DNA of 64,000 nt from positions 838,860-902,859 of the forward strand of contig NW_004450380.1 in NCBI RefSeq assembly GCF_000321225.1. The letters run 5' to 3'. Below, piece by piece: positions 1 to 13,317 of the stretch; the stretch's first letter is position 1; every line of letters starts with the position of its first letter. A program made the position numbers and the translations under genes. The notes below the pieces were generated by a model. That model was not told where the DNA came from. It saw only the letters and a program-made list of their open reading frames with translations, and ran no database searches. This DNA is from Odobenus rosmarus divergens. Lineage: Eukaryota; Chordata; Mammalia; Carnivora; Odobenidae.

Positions 1-2133
1 GAAGAATTCCTGAACCACCATTCTCCATATTTACCCTGTTTCCTTTTCTTGCCCAGAATGTAGGGGCCACGAGGTGAGGACTTGTCTGTCTTGCTTACCA
101 CCCGTGTCCTACTGCCTAGAACAGTGCCTGAAACATAGTGGGGCACTCCAAAAGTCAGACATGCCCAATGATGAAGCATTATGAGGTAGAAAAGACATTT
201 ATTTTACTATCCCCATTTTTCAGAGTTGAATAAATGTCCTGATGTTACTTGAGGAAGAAGGAAGGAATCACAGGCGTCGTGAGACACTGGGAAGTCAGAC
301 TAGGCTGTCTGCTCAGTCATGTCGCCTAATTGGCTGTGGAGAGGCGTTCGATCTGCACCCGTGTGGCGGTCTGTCTCCTTTTCCCTCAGGCTGGACCCTG
401 TGGTTGCCTCAGCCCTTTCTGTCTCTAAATTCCACTTGTGTTGGCAGACTCAGGGCCCCAGGCCAAGTCTGCAGGATTAGCTTAGCATGAACACCCGGGC
501 CTCCTGACTCCTAACCCTTGGGTTACAGAATGTACAGCACTCTTTCCCTTTGGCTTCATGTCATATGGTTCATTTTGGCTTTGAAGGTAGTTTGTTCCAT
601 AAAAACCAGACAGGGTATTGTTTAAAGAGTGGGCTGATGTCTCAAGGTAACATATCAACCCACCAAGATCTACAAGAGCGTGCATCACAAAACTGCCTCT
701 GTGCCCCGATACGGTGTAAATATCTGATACAGCGTAGATGTTCTGAACCTAAGAAACTCCTCTGAGTAACGATCAGATTATCTCATTTTGCCATCAATTG
801 TATTTTAAGATGTTAAGTGGGCAGAAAAACTGCTGTTTCCAGGGAAGCAGATTCTCCCAACTACTGCAAAATATCTTAAAAATCAGGTCATTCCGTCTCT
901 AATCCCAGTTGTATTCCATTCCTTTTCTTCAGACTTTTTTTGTGACTAGGACTGTGTGTTTAAAGTTCAGCTTTGTGTGTGGTATTCCTGTGATAATTTC
1001 AGTACATAAAATAAGATGTTTACAAAAGCCAACCTGAGACTGATACTATACAGCAGTTTAGCAGCAAATTTCTACTCTGGGTATTTAACAATAATTGGGA
1101 TCTTTCTATTGGCTTTACATACACTCAGATTAGTAGTAAAATCTAAGCACCAGCCCATTTGGCAAACTCCTGCACTTCAGGCTCACAAATTTGCTTCTGA
1201 TTGTGCTTTTCATTCGCACCTAGCTCAGATTTTTGCTTGGTGCTTTTTTAAATCCTCTCATTTACATACTGTGGTAAATTTAAAATGAGAACAGATGAAT
1301 GCTGCTAAACTTTCCTATTTCACTGATGAATATGGTATTTTGCTTCAACTATCTAGCTGTTATATATTCAATGACCTTTAAAACATGAAATAGATCCTTC
1401 TTTTCATATACGCTGTGCAAGATGGATTATTAGTATTGTCTTCCCTTTGAGATGATGAGTCTGAGATGCCGAGGCTGAGCAGAACACCAGAGAACTGATG
1501 GTCACGGGGTGAAAATTCTGTTTCCTATTGACGGGCTCCCACTGTCGTCGGGGCAGAGAGACCTCTTTCACGTGGGGTCATCTTGGGGCCACGCAGGTGA
1601 TGCATCCGTTCCGAGTGCATTTCTCCCTGCCCTGCAGTCCAGGGCACTACGGTCTATGGCACTGGGCCCCTATGGGGTGTTAGGATGCATAGTTGAAGTA
1701 TGAATAAGAAAAGAGGTAGCGTTTTTGGGGGTGGCTAATACAGATTTGGCTCTAGCTAAGCTTAATATGTTCTTACGTCATTTATTACTATTGATAGTCA
1801 TGAGCTTGTTCTCCGGAGGAACAGTGTGAGGCTTGGGAGGTGTCAAGGAAAAACCAGAACCCGACAGGAGTTAAGGCTGTAAGAACAATTGTGTTCAGGA
1901 AGTCCTGCAAATAGGAGGAGAGAGACCTCAGTCTAGAACTGGCCTCGATGTCAAATATAGCAAGGAAAAGTGGGGGTTTGCAGGCAAGGAACAGGATGGA
2001 GTGGGGGCGGGAAAATCAGTGGATGGAAAATGACAAAAGGGCGTTCTGGCTAAACCAACCTAACAGGATTCTTCCTGAAGGCAGGCAGGGTGAGCACATA
2101 CCACCTGGGGAATGGTGAAAAGAAGAGGAATTC

Positions 2134-2167
2134 TGATCAGATATCAAGGTTGATCAGATATCAAGGG
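2134..2167 (+). repeat. Tandem duplication of a 17-base unit
   Basis: Two adjacent copies of TGATCAGATATCAAGG plus one base (T in the first, G in the second), identical at 16 of 17 positions. Likely a recent slippage or local duplication. Confidence 0.9.
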
Positions 2168-2786
2168 CCAGGGGATTCTCTCTCAACTGACAAGATTTTG
2201 GGCAATGCAGGCCTGACCAGGGCGGACACTGAAGCCCAAGATCAAAGCTGAGTTGCGAAGAGGGTTCAGAGAAACCCTATTAGGTTTGGTTGAGAGTCTT
2301 TGTCGGACGTTACATTATGGAATCATTAAGATTTCTAAAATCATGCTCCATCTGGAACCTGGTCTCCTGGGTATGTAGGCCTGTGGCCCCACTGGATGGT
2401 GGGCACAGCTGGAGGGGAGAGCTTTCTATTGGTTCCTGCATCTTGCATAGTGAGCGACAAAGCACTTTGCAGCCAATGGGGCCATTTACATGGTCAGGAT
2501 TTCAATAAACCCACCAGGTGTGCCATTCATAGTGCAGGTGTCTGATGGTCAGAAAACTTCCTGGGGAAGGTAGAATAGAATAAGTTTGTAACGGTGTTCA
2601 TTTGAGTTTCAATAACAAAAATCAATATTAATTTTAAAGTGATAAATACTGCTTATAATAAAAATGCCATGATGCATAAGACAAGAAAAATCTAGGGCAC
2701 AATTTTAAAGAAAAGTACAACAATATTAAAAGAAGGGAATCTTTCTATTTCAGAATGAAGGAATAAAAAGTTTTAAAAGTTATAAC

Positions 2787-2970
2787 GGGGATGCCTGGGT
2801 GGCTCAGTTGGTTAAGCGTCTGCCTTCAGCTCGGGTCATGATCCCAGAGTTCCAGGATCAAGCCCCGCGTTGGGCTCCCTGCTTCTCCCTCTCCCTCTGC
2901 TCCTCCCCCAACTCATGCGCTCTCACTCTCTCGCTCACTCTCAAATAAATAAATAAAATCTTTTTAAAAA
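2787..2970 (+). mobile_element. CAN-SINE (tRNA-Lys-derived)
   Basis: Starts with the head GGGGATGCCTGGGTGGCTCA and runs through the tRNA-derived A/B-box region, then a CT-rich tract and an AAATAAATAAATAAAATC tail. Complete and not very diverged. Target-site duplication not clear. Confidence 0.95.
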
Positions 2971-3496
2971 TCCAAAATGAAAAAATTCCTAGGCAATTTT
3001 GAGGTCTTTTTCTCTCCTAACATGGAAAAGTAGGCCAACTGCTAAACATTTTATTGCTTTACTTCAGTCTACCTTGATCACACTCAATTGTGCTAAGAAA
3101 CTGGAGGCTCTGAAATTTAATAAATGACCCTAAATCAAAATGTCTTACTCCAAATTCAGCTTGATAGAAAGCCAAGCTGGGGTCACTATATCTCGCTTTA
3201 GGCAAACCTGATATATTAAATCCAAATTTCCAAAATGGATTAGTTAAGTGGTCATTCTTCACTTAGCAACAGAATCGTTGTAGTAAATTTCCCTTGTAAT
3301 GCTTGTGAAGCATGATTCTGTATATTAGAACCCCCTGTGCCACATTTCAAGGGCAGAGTACATTTGAAAATATTACCCAACAAACCAGCAGTTTCATATC
3401 TCTCCCAGGATTTGGTTGTGCACTCTCCTGGGCCCTAAGGAAACAAAAAATGGGTCAGAATGGTCTCTGTACCCAAGGCAGGTATATTCAGGGAGC

Positions 3497-3518
3497 AAGG
3501 ACCGAGGACCGAGGACCG
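3497..3518 (+). repeat. Short minisatellite, three AGGACCG units
   Basis: Three consecutive seven-base units of AGGACCG. No function suggested. Confidence 0.8.
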
Positions 3519-5858
3519 GTAGAGTCCAGTGATTCCTTTCCCTGAGGTGGGGCAGGCAGAGGGAGCTCGGAGCACTGACCCCCTTCTTGGGTCTTCATCC
3601 AGCTTTTGTGTGCCCTCCAGCTCCTTATCCCTGGCATGCACCAGGAGCATATAGAGTTTGTCTTGATGGAAAGCCCTGCTCCTCCGCTTCCTCCCCTTAT
3701 GTTGATTCACTGAAAGGGAAAGCCTGAAATAATTAGGTCTGAGAAGAGTGATCAGGTTCTGTTTCCATCCTTGATCCTGCCCTGGCCGGTGGGGAGATTC
3801 CCCTACAGTTCTGTAGCTGGTCTGGGTCATGCAGGTGATCCAAGTTCACTGGGCCGTTTCAGTTATTGCCAGCTAAAAGATGTGGGTGCATTTCAGGGCT
3901 AGAGTTAGATGACAAATTTGGGCAGAGAGTGGCAAAATAAATAGTATTTTTTAAAAAATGGATGCCTCAGTTATAATGAGGCCAGTGTGGGAGAATCTAC
4001 TTCGGAAAATGATTTCTTAGAAGACATTAGAGTGAGCTGTTAGCTCTATCTGTGATTCTTCTCATGCAAACACATAAGGAAAACTAGTCTTTTCGCCTTT
4101 ATTTTTATTCTAATATACCTAGGTCAAAGTGGGTCATTCCCAGCATTAAAAGAGGGGGGTGGGGCCAGGGAAAGTAGTTTACTTTTTGTTTTTGGTGAGA
4201 GGGAGGTTCTTTCTTTCTTTTCTTTTTATTTTGAGGGGCAGTCTTCCATTTTTATCCCCTCTTTCTCATTGTGCTTTTCCTGGACCTTTTATTATGTTTT
4301 TATTTAACTTCCTATTGTGGAACTGGGCTGGGGGTGGGGGGCAGAGTTCAGCCTGAAGGTCTTTTGGTGTAGATGCTATATTTTTAATAAATGTGAAATA
4401 CGCTCATCGCGCTGTCTTCTAAAGAACGTTTGTTTTTTAAGGGTCTTTGTGCATTCATCTGGGGAAAAAAAAGCAACCAAATCTGCTCTGCTCAAATTCC
4501 AAATTCTAGGGGAGCAGATTGTCACAGAATATACAGAGATGAACTTCCAAAAATGAAAACGGATGGAGGAATCATAGGTATTCATCACACATGCTAAAAA
4601 CATTAGTGCTTGGGAGTAATAAATGGGCGTCCTGCTTTATCACAATTAGTTTATCGATTATTTCCTTAATTTTCTTTATGGAAAGAATCCTACGAATATT
4701 CAAGTTCAGCCTGTGTCTCCTGTGTTGATCCTGGAGACACAAAGGAAGTTTCATTCTTCGTGTCCAATCAACAGTGAAAATGAGCACAAAACTAGAGATA
4801 AGTCACGTAAAGGTCCTCATTGTTTCATAGTTGGTTTTGCATCCAAGGCATGGTTCTTTCTTTTTAAATCTAATATAGCAGCCAGGCAGAAGATATATAG
4901 AGAGAATCTACCCTTCAAGTAAAAACGCCTTGGCTTTGCCTGGTCTCCATATTTATAATGGCTTCCCCCCCGTTGATGGGCATCATGCATTGAGAAATGG
5001 TGTTTTAAATGCAGTGTATTTATTTCTGAACTTTCTGCTGGTGGCAGTCTTTGTACAAACATGACATTTGTAATGCTGGTGGTTGATGTCAAAGTACAGT
5101 CTCTAAGTTTACTGTTGGCATTAGTTTTAGAAAGCTTTTTTACTTAACATATTGATCGAAGTCACTCAAAATTAATTCTTAAAAGAGAGATCATTTCTGT
5201 GTTTGTGTAATTGCAACCTCATGCATGCTTTACGAATTTCGCTTGGCCCTCTCCATCCCCTCGGTTAAGTGGTTATCAGAGGTGGTTATCATCACTTACA
5301 ACATGAGCAAAGCAAGAGACAGAGGCTCTGTTGACTTGCACTGAGCCTGCATTGCCGCTGGACTGGCATGTGTTTTCTTCTCTTTTTGGCTACAATACCC
5401 AACGGATCTCTCTCTGTCAGAAATAACAGCATCAAGTATCCTGGTAGGGATGGAGATCTTTCTGTAGGAAGCTTCAGGATCCATCCTGAAATGAGGTCTC
5501 AAGAGGTACAAGACACAGCTTGATTTGATTTTGACTTTTGTGTGGGTCTGACCAAGTCACTAATTTTAGGAGCATACTTCTCATGAAGAAGTCTGGCTAT
5601 TCAAGATGAAGATCTTAAGATCTTTGCTATAAGAGAAATTCATCCACACCTTCAGCCTCACAGACCCTGTCTCTATTCTCATTTTGTGCCTTAAGGATTC
5701 TTGGTTCCAGACTTGCTGAGCTCGTTTCCATGATTTGACAGCCATTACACATTGTGCTAAACCTCTCCCTACCGTATACGAATTTTCTGGCACACCTTAT
5801 GATAATGATGATTATTACAGACTACATAATTATACAACATAATAAATATGTAGTAACT

Positions 5859-5882
5859 TATCATTATAATTATCATTATAAT
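5859..5882 (+). repeat. Tandem TATCATTATAAT pair
   Basis: Two adjacent copies of a 12-base AT-rich unit in a wider ATAATTAT-rich stretch at 5800-5890, just left of a MIR relic. Confidence 0.8.
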
Positions 5883-5885
5883 AGC

Positions 5886-6045
5886 AGTAGCTAACCTTAG
5901 ATAGTACTTACTATGTACTGGCCATTGTTCTTGTTAACACATCTAATTCTTATATCAGTCCTGTGAAGCAAGTACTACTCAAGAAACTGAGGCACAGGGG
6001 GGTCACGCAGGTACTACATGATGGAGGTGGAACCCAAACCCACAC
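5886..6045 (-). mobile_element. MIR relic
   Basis: GCAGTAGCTAAC... ACTATGTACTGG ... AAACTGAGGCACAGGGGG is MIR read on the minus strand. Confidence 0.85.
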
Positions 6046-6159
6046 AGCGTTGCTTCCACATCTATGAAGAAGGGATGCTGATGTGAAGAACCTTAGGAAT
6101 ATGTTAGCTCCCATGATAGTAATTTTTATTTATTTATTTACTTATTTATTTATCATTTT

Positions 6160-6306
6160 TGAAGATTTATTTATTTATTTTAGAGAGAGAGAGAGCGAGT
6201 GTGGGGCAGAGGAAGAGAGAGAATCCTAAGCAGACTCCCCTCTGAGCAAGGGGCTCGATCTCAAGACCCTGAGAGTATGACCTGAGCACAAATGAAGAGT
6301 CAGACA
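6160..6306 (-). mobile_element. Degenerate CAN-SINE
   Basis: Minus-strand tail (TTTATTTATTTATTTTAGAGA) and CT-rich region are clear; the tRNA-like head is eroded and the last part missing. A TTTA-rich simple repeat (6121-6160) abuts it. Confidence 0.75.
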
Positions 6307-9091
6307 CATTCTCTGTGTTCTCTGAGCTGCTGTCCTGCCCCTAAACCACAACTGTGGTCCCGCAAGGAGCATCTGGTCAGTTTCTGAATTGAGTCCCAAC
6401 ATGCGTGATGTCAGCGTTGCATACATATCTTACACCTGAGTACCCCATGTCTCCGTGTGAAAATCTTACGTACTGATCGATGGGAAAAATGTGGTAGAGA
6501 GCCTAAAACAGTCACACTCTCAGATATGTTTCTGTGACCTTAAATTCAAGGCAGGTTGATGAATAATGAGAGGGAAAAGAAGAGTAGCAATAATTTGAAA
6601 TAAGGGAATGGCAGGAAGGGCAATTCAGTGAAATCCTTTTTCCCCATAATAAAAAAAGTCGTTGCTAAGTATTGACAGTTTACTGTGATGTCATAGTCGG
6701 TGCCCTACAACAGGTCTGCCTGACTGCAGAGCCTGCACATTCTCTACAGCTTTCTGCCTCTAACAGAGATGATGGTCCTAGTAGACCCAGTGGCCATCAG
6801 GGGCTTGTCAAGACGCAGTCAGGTAGGGTCCCGAGAAGTGTTGCCAGGAACAAAAGTCACTGGAAATGTGGAGGAGCCTTACAAAAAGGCTACTGGGGGA
6901 CAATGGGTGTGCATGAAAGAAAAAAAATACACGCGCTCGCACAAGCACCAAGAGAAGGTGATGGTGATACACTCAGGAAGGCAGTGAGTTTCTCGTCTGT
7001 TCACATGGGCTGTTGAGCAAGTTACTGCTTCCCACGTCTTACCACTCAGGGGCGGTGGGGTAAGCCTTGTGCCACCATGTATCGCTGTCACACCAGGCTT
7101 TATTGCCTGTTTGTCACAGTACGTTGCTCCTTTTTTAGGCTCTGTCTCCTTTCTGTCACTGTGGTAATGTTCATGTTCTGGATCTGGGTAGAGCACGGGG
7201 CTGTTCTTCATCAGCGTGGCACAAATTAGACTTATAAAAAAATCTATTTTACAGAGCAATGTATCAGGTGTTAATAATGTGCATATATCATATATAAGCA
7301 TATATATATATTTTTTCTTTTTTGGTCACCCAATACAGAGGCCTCTACTTAAGGCACAATAAAGAGACACAATTTTTTTCTTTTTCACAAGATGCATGGT
7401 TTCTTATTTTAAACCAAGTTTGTGCCCTGAGCACTCCTTTGTCTCGGAGGGTCTCGAGCATGATTGTCAGCGTTCCTGAGGCTGCAGGTGAGGATGGAAC
7501 CAGTGTCAGCCCGGAATGATCCATCCGGGCATGCTTAACTGGCAAAGTGACTCATCACCACCTTAACACCACAAAGCCCAGAAATGTCCTCTCCTCCGAA
7601 AGTTGACGCGGCTCAGTCTTGGGGAACATCTAATTGGACATTTTAACCCAGACAAAGATGTTTTGGAGGATTAGCAGCCCAAACCTCCATTTCCAGGAGC
7701 TGGAGGAATTGTAGGTCCCGTTGGGGCAGGGGGGTGTGTGCAAAATGCCAAGGGCGCACGTCGGTCGTTAAGAGTCCAGTGACAAGGCTCGGGGTGAGCG
7801 CGGGACTTTCTTTCAGTGATGTCACAGTCACTCAGAGAAGCTCCCAATGCCCAGTCTCGCCTGGGGGGTTCCTTTCTCCTGTGTCCTATTTGTGTGCATT
7901 GCCCCGGCCCACTTGGCGGGCTCGCTGCATCTCTCAGGGGGTTGAAGTCAGCGGCCCTTGGCCTGTGCCTTCCAGCTCACCTGAGGGGAACCGGGATTCC
8001 CAGTGAGGCACTGCCTGTTGTATCTTAGTGCTTAATTTTTATACCTATTTAATGCCACTTAGAACATTGTCAGCTGTTGGGAAAGGGTAATTATCACTAG
8101 TCAAATGAAAAACACTTTTTTGGCTGCCTTACGGATACACATTTTACTGGTACCTTGATACATAATGAAGCCTGATAGCAAAACTTTTGCTTGTCTCTTC
8201 TTCGAGCCACAGCTGCTTCCCTGCTAAATTCATCCCATCTGTCTTCCCTTCCGTGAAGCTGTAGGCAGTAGAACATAAGTACAGAAGCAGTTCAGTGCTA
8301 TTTTGGATAAACATAGCTGAAATTTGAATCTTTGCCATTTGCGATGCACACATTTTGTTTTACTGCTGTAAAGAGAGCTGTCAAAATACAACTACATGGA
8401 TAATTTACTAAAATACAGTCAAATATAAGGTTGATCAAAGAGAAAGTAGAGTGGGTCAGCCTGACTGTTCCCATGTGTGCTCTGAAAGGTGTCCTAGCCT
8501 CGCCATCCCGTGCGCGCAGGTTGGGGAAGGCGGCGGCTCTGCTCTCTTTGTTTTAATCCCGCAGGGTGGCTCCAGGAGCTAGAGTTCCTAAATGTCTGTG
8601 GCTTGACTAGCAGAGTCCTTGAGAGGCTTTAGAAGTCCATTTTCTTAGTCTCCAAAAAATGTGCTTCGATGGGAAACATTTTCTCTTGGCACATCCAGTC
8701 AGATTGGAGCTACATTACCATTCTGCTGTGTTTTGAAACTGATTGAATCGAAACCTTTGTTACCAGCGAGACAGTCCATTTTATTTCCATCCTACTCTAT
8801 TTCAGGGTTATTGGTGCGTATAAACGGACCGTTGTGCCTTTTTTTTTTTTTTTTGGTCATCAGTAGTACACGATGCTGTGGCATCAGTGGATCTTTCTTG
8901 AATGAATTCATCTTAAGTCAAAGACCGCTCGCCTGCACCTGGGCCCTCCACTGGCACACCTGTTTGCTGCCTTCCTTACCCATGTGCAAGGGTCTTTCTA
9001 GAGGCGCTGTAACCTCGGTGAGGGGAGGGGCCATTAGACACTGTGGCCAGCGCTCAAAAACTGCGATCGGAATGCTGTTTGCACAAAGCTG

Positions 9092-9117
9092 AGTCACGTC
9101 ATCGAGATGACGTGACT
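9092..9117. repeat. 26-bp inverted repeat with CRE/AP-1-like sites
   Basis: Perfect 12-base arms AGTCACGTCATC and GATGACGTGACT are separated by two bases (GA). Each arm carries a CRE-like TGACGT core in opposite orientation, and TGAGTCA (AP-1 consensus) overlaps the left arm at 9090-9096. It is not part of a repeat I recognise. Confidence 0.85.
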
Positions 9118-12100
9118 AAGTGATCCCTCAGTCTCAATCAGAGTAGCTTAGATTTAACTTGCCTCCTTGCCACCAACGAAGTTTTGCTTCTAGCACTTTC
9201 CCAGAAGCATCTTTGCAAAATTCCCGCAAATCCGGATCCTGTTAACAACTACACGACCTCCTTGGAGTGAAATCCTATCGGTCTTGTTCTCCCCCATTTC
9301 TCAGTACCCACGAGAGAGGACGTTGTAGGTGTTGGGTAAATGTTTGCTGAGCAAATGAATGTTGTGGTCTTTTCTTCACATTGTGCTAAAGTCCCTGCCT
9401 CTTGGTCAGCTAGAAAACACAGGCATCTATAGTGCGTATGGTATTTAAACAGCTTTAGCGAAATCGTAGTGCTGCTGGGTCTCCAGCTGCTGCCAATGAA
9501 ATTGTTTTCCTAGAAAGTTCCCCAAGGCCTTCTCTGCACCAAGGCATTGCCCTTTCTCTCATCTGGTTTTCTTTTAGGGGGTTAAAAAAAAGACCACGTT
9601 CTTCAGAAGACAAAAGCAGCATGACTTCGACAAATGCAACTAACTCTCTACTTCAGCTGAAGGTGGAAATGGCAGCTTTTGCCAGTGGTTCTTTAAAAGA
9701 GTTATAAAGAGGTTGAGCAAATCTTTAAATTCACACTGTGGTGCCATCTGATTTCAGGCCAGTAGGTGCTTTCTAAGTGCAATCTGTGATGGCCGGCATT
9801 AACAATTCCTTCTTTGATTTAACACCTACCCATGGCACGCTGTGCACTGGACACTGTGGGTACCAGTAAGAACCAGCCGCTGCTCACAAGGGACTGACCT
9901 TTTAGTGCTGGACACAGTTCTGATGCACGGCCGTAAGAGCCATAATGTGGAACACAGAAGAAGGAACAGGTAGAGGGAGATTAGATCAGGCTTTGCAAGA
10001 GGAGTGATTTTTGACCCCTAAGGAGAGCAGTGTGTATGCAGAGAGTTAAAAAAAAAAAACAAATAAAGACAAAACAAAACAAAACAAAAAATGCACTTTT
10101 TCTAATAAGAGTCTATGGATTCCCCACTTTGGAAGATCGTTTTAGACTTAAGACCCAAGATGAGAAGTAGCACGTGACTTCCGTCTGACCTCCCTTATAT
10201 TCCCAATGTCCAGGCATGGTTCTATGCCTCGTTGGACCTCCTGGTGGCTCAGTCCACTAGCCTGGAGTGTCCCTGGGGCCGTCTAGCCAAGGCCATCCTG
10301 ACTCACACACTCCTTATAATGCCTGTAGAGCACAACCCAATCACAGTGTGGGTCTCTGAGCAGATTTTTAACTTGGGAGGGAGAAAATAATATACATAAC
10401 AAAAAATGTTCTCTGTGGTAACATTACTCATTTAACTCAGCAGATGATGAGTTTTGTGAGTTCTTCAGTAATTCATTGACACCTTCTCCCCATCTTTATG
10501 ATAATTCTAGAGCCTGTGCTTTTGACTCCATTTGCATGGGAGGTACTCTCTGCCATCCTTGATGGGGAAGATAACGAGACCATCCTGCCACATGGGCACA
10601 TGCCCACACGGGATATTTAAAAAGCCGTATATCCTGGAAATACCTGTCCGTGCAATCGTGTGAACTCTCAGTGTGCCTATGAGAGCCAGCAGGTGTAGGT
10701 GATTATTGTCTAGCGAGAAGGCTGGAAATAACCCTTTGTTCAGAACCTGGTAAAGAAAGTTGGGTTGCCATGGTCAGAGTCCCTTGACCCGACATTGCTG
10801 ACAGGGTTGGACAAAATGGTATTCATAGAGGGAAACAAAAGTGGCTCGCAAGAGTTAACATGACCCTGATGAACACCTGACCTTCAGAGTAATATTTATT
10901 TTTGGAGATTTCCATTTAAAGCACGTGGTGGTATCAGTGGTACTTAAACTATTTTTTATTCCTGAATATCGCACACTTTGGCTTTTCGGTCATACCAGCT
11001 TGCACGCATATTCCCCTTCTCTGGGTTCGGCTAGTTGCTATGTGGTGAACCCGCCTCTTTGTTTTCCTGATAGGTCACCACTTAGAGATTCCGTCTTGTC
11101 TTCAAGTACATGACCACAAGCACTGAGTGGATTCACCTCACTACCAGTTGATTTGAATCAACTGACAAAGACCAGTGCATAGTTGTCTGAGACTATACGT
11201 AATAGTTCATTGTACAAGTAAGCCTGCTCCCCCTTAGCTAACTGGGATGCCAGGGAATTACTAAAAAAATCTAATTAATACACATTATTAAACATATTTA
11301 CACACACTGAACTATTTCAAACCAGTAATGCTGGAATAAAGACAAAATAATACTGTGTATTTACATAACACCATAACACCTCTCATTCGAGAAATCTCAA
11401 GCCTTCGCTAACTTACTAAGCTGAACAACACCCCACAAGGTGTGTCGGAAGCAAGGTAGAACAAAACAAGAAGCTGAAGAAAGGAGAGAAGCAAGTGTGC
11501 TTGCAGAGGGTGGTTAAGACTATTGGGGAGCCCCTTGGCATTTGAGTTCAAGTCCCCCCCAGGTACGAGAGCATGGACCAATTGTGGATTTTGCCTCCTC
11601 ATCTGGCCATGTGGCCCATTGCATAACTTTCCCTAGACCCAACTAAATATAATTTTCTTATTTTTTCCCCCTTAGCCAGAATTTTTTTACCAGAGTGTGC
11701 CAGTCTACTTTCCAGAAATGCCCCGAGGTGGTCAGACATGGCTAAGTCAGCGGGAAGGGTGTTGGTGAGCCCTGGTCTCCCCTGGCAGGGTCAGAGTTGA
11801 CGGGAAGGTCAGGGTTGATGCCACGTACAGCACCTCCCATAACAGTACTGGCCCAGCACAGTGAGCACAGAGAACGTTTCAGGACTTCTGTGGAGCACCT
11901 GAGGCAGCCCTGGAGCTTGGTGCAGTCGAGTGCCAGAACCCGTGTGAACACAAGAATATAAACAGGCCAATGGGAATAGTGAACTACACACTTAGATTTT
12001 TAAATAGCATACATTAGCATCTTGGAATGAATTTTGAATCTGATATTCTACTGGATTTCCAGAAAGTTTGGTGCTGGGATTTGGTACTCATTTGGTTATG

Positions 12101-13077
12101 CTCCACACTGAATTTATTCACCTGCTCCTTTGAGGAGAAAGAGGAACTTTCTCTCTGTAAGTCTTTCCCACAGTAATGCCTTGATTGTGGCTTAACCTTT
12201 CAGATTTGGGGATAATTTAGGTGTCACGGATACCCACGATAGGATAGCTTTCAGACACTATAATTTATGTGTCTCTGAAATGTAATAAATAGAGCTTTGT
12301 CTGGGTTTGGGAAATAATGTTTTCTTCCCAAACAGCTGTTCATTTGTATTAACAATTTCCTCTCTCTGGCAAGACAGTGTGTCTGTTTTATATCTAATCT
12401 TGTCTCCCATCACGTTAACTGCGTTCACCCCCTTTTCGTGGTAGTGGTTTTCGTATCCCTGAGCACCGTGGGCAGATGACAGAACTGACCTCAGGGGCTT
12501 CGAGAAGAGAAGCTACCACTTGGCGTTTCCCTAGCTTGTCCCAGGTCAGGCCGGCCCTGCATACTTCGTGGGGCTGCTGATCTCACTGCCTTCTCATTCC
12601 ATCTGAGACCAAATGCCTGGTGAACAAATCTATTAACCCCTTCTTCAACTGGCAAAGCAAGAGATCCTTGGTTTTTCACTTGGAGGCCCCTAGGGAGCCC
12701 CCAAAGAGGCAGTTTCTGAGGCTGCGATAAGGTAGTCACAGCCAACGGTGGGCTCTGGCCACGAGGGCTACCCAAATATATCAGATGCTGGCCCTCTCCT
12801 CAAAGAGCTCACAACCCATCTAGGCCTACCCAAGACTTTTGCACATGGGGAAAAGGAAGCAGAGGATCACGGGCGTGAGAATAGGAGTATCAGATAAAAT
12901 CTCCCAACAATCTTGCGAGATGGACCGGTGGGACAAGTATGGTAACAATTACACTTTACTTTGAAGACATTTGGGCACAGAGAGGCTAAGGAGCACCCAA
13001 TTCCCATGGCTGGTAGGCTGAGAAGCGTACCCTTTGCTGCTCAATGTCTCTGAGGGTCATCGGAGGGAAGGGTAGTT

Positions 13078-13317
13078 AAGAGTGTGCCTTCTGAACCCAG
13101 ATGGCTGGGCTTCAAATACCGGTCCACCCACTTCTGGGCTGTGTGTTTGGGGCAAGCTCCTTAACGGGGGGGGTGGCCTCAACGTCTCCATCTATAAACT
13201 TATGGCAATGGTGTTAGGTATGTCTCGGGGTTCTTAAGAGGATTGAGTGAATTAATACCCAGAAATGTTCAGAACAGTGCCTGGCACGTAGTAAGTACTC
13301 AACCAACATCAGCTGTG
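13078..13317 (+). mobile_element. MIR relic
   Basis: Near-complete + MIR, including CAGAACAGTGCCTGGCACGT and AGTAAGTACTCAAC near its end. Confidence 0.85.

Noticed and set aside
1800..2500. Possible retroviral LTR-like or other old repeat
   Set aside because: The texture suggests a repeat, but I could not match a family or find terminal repeats.
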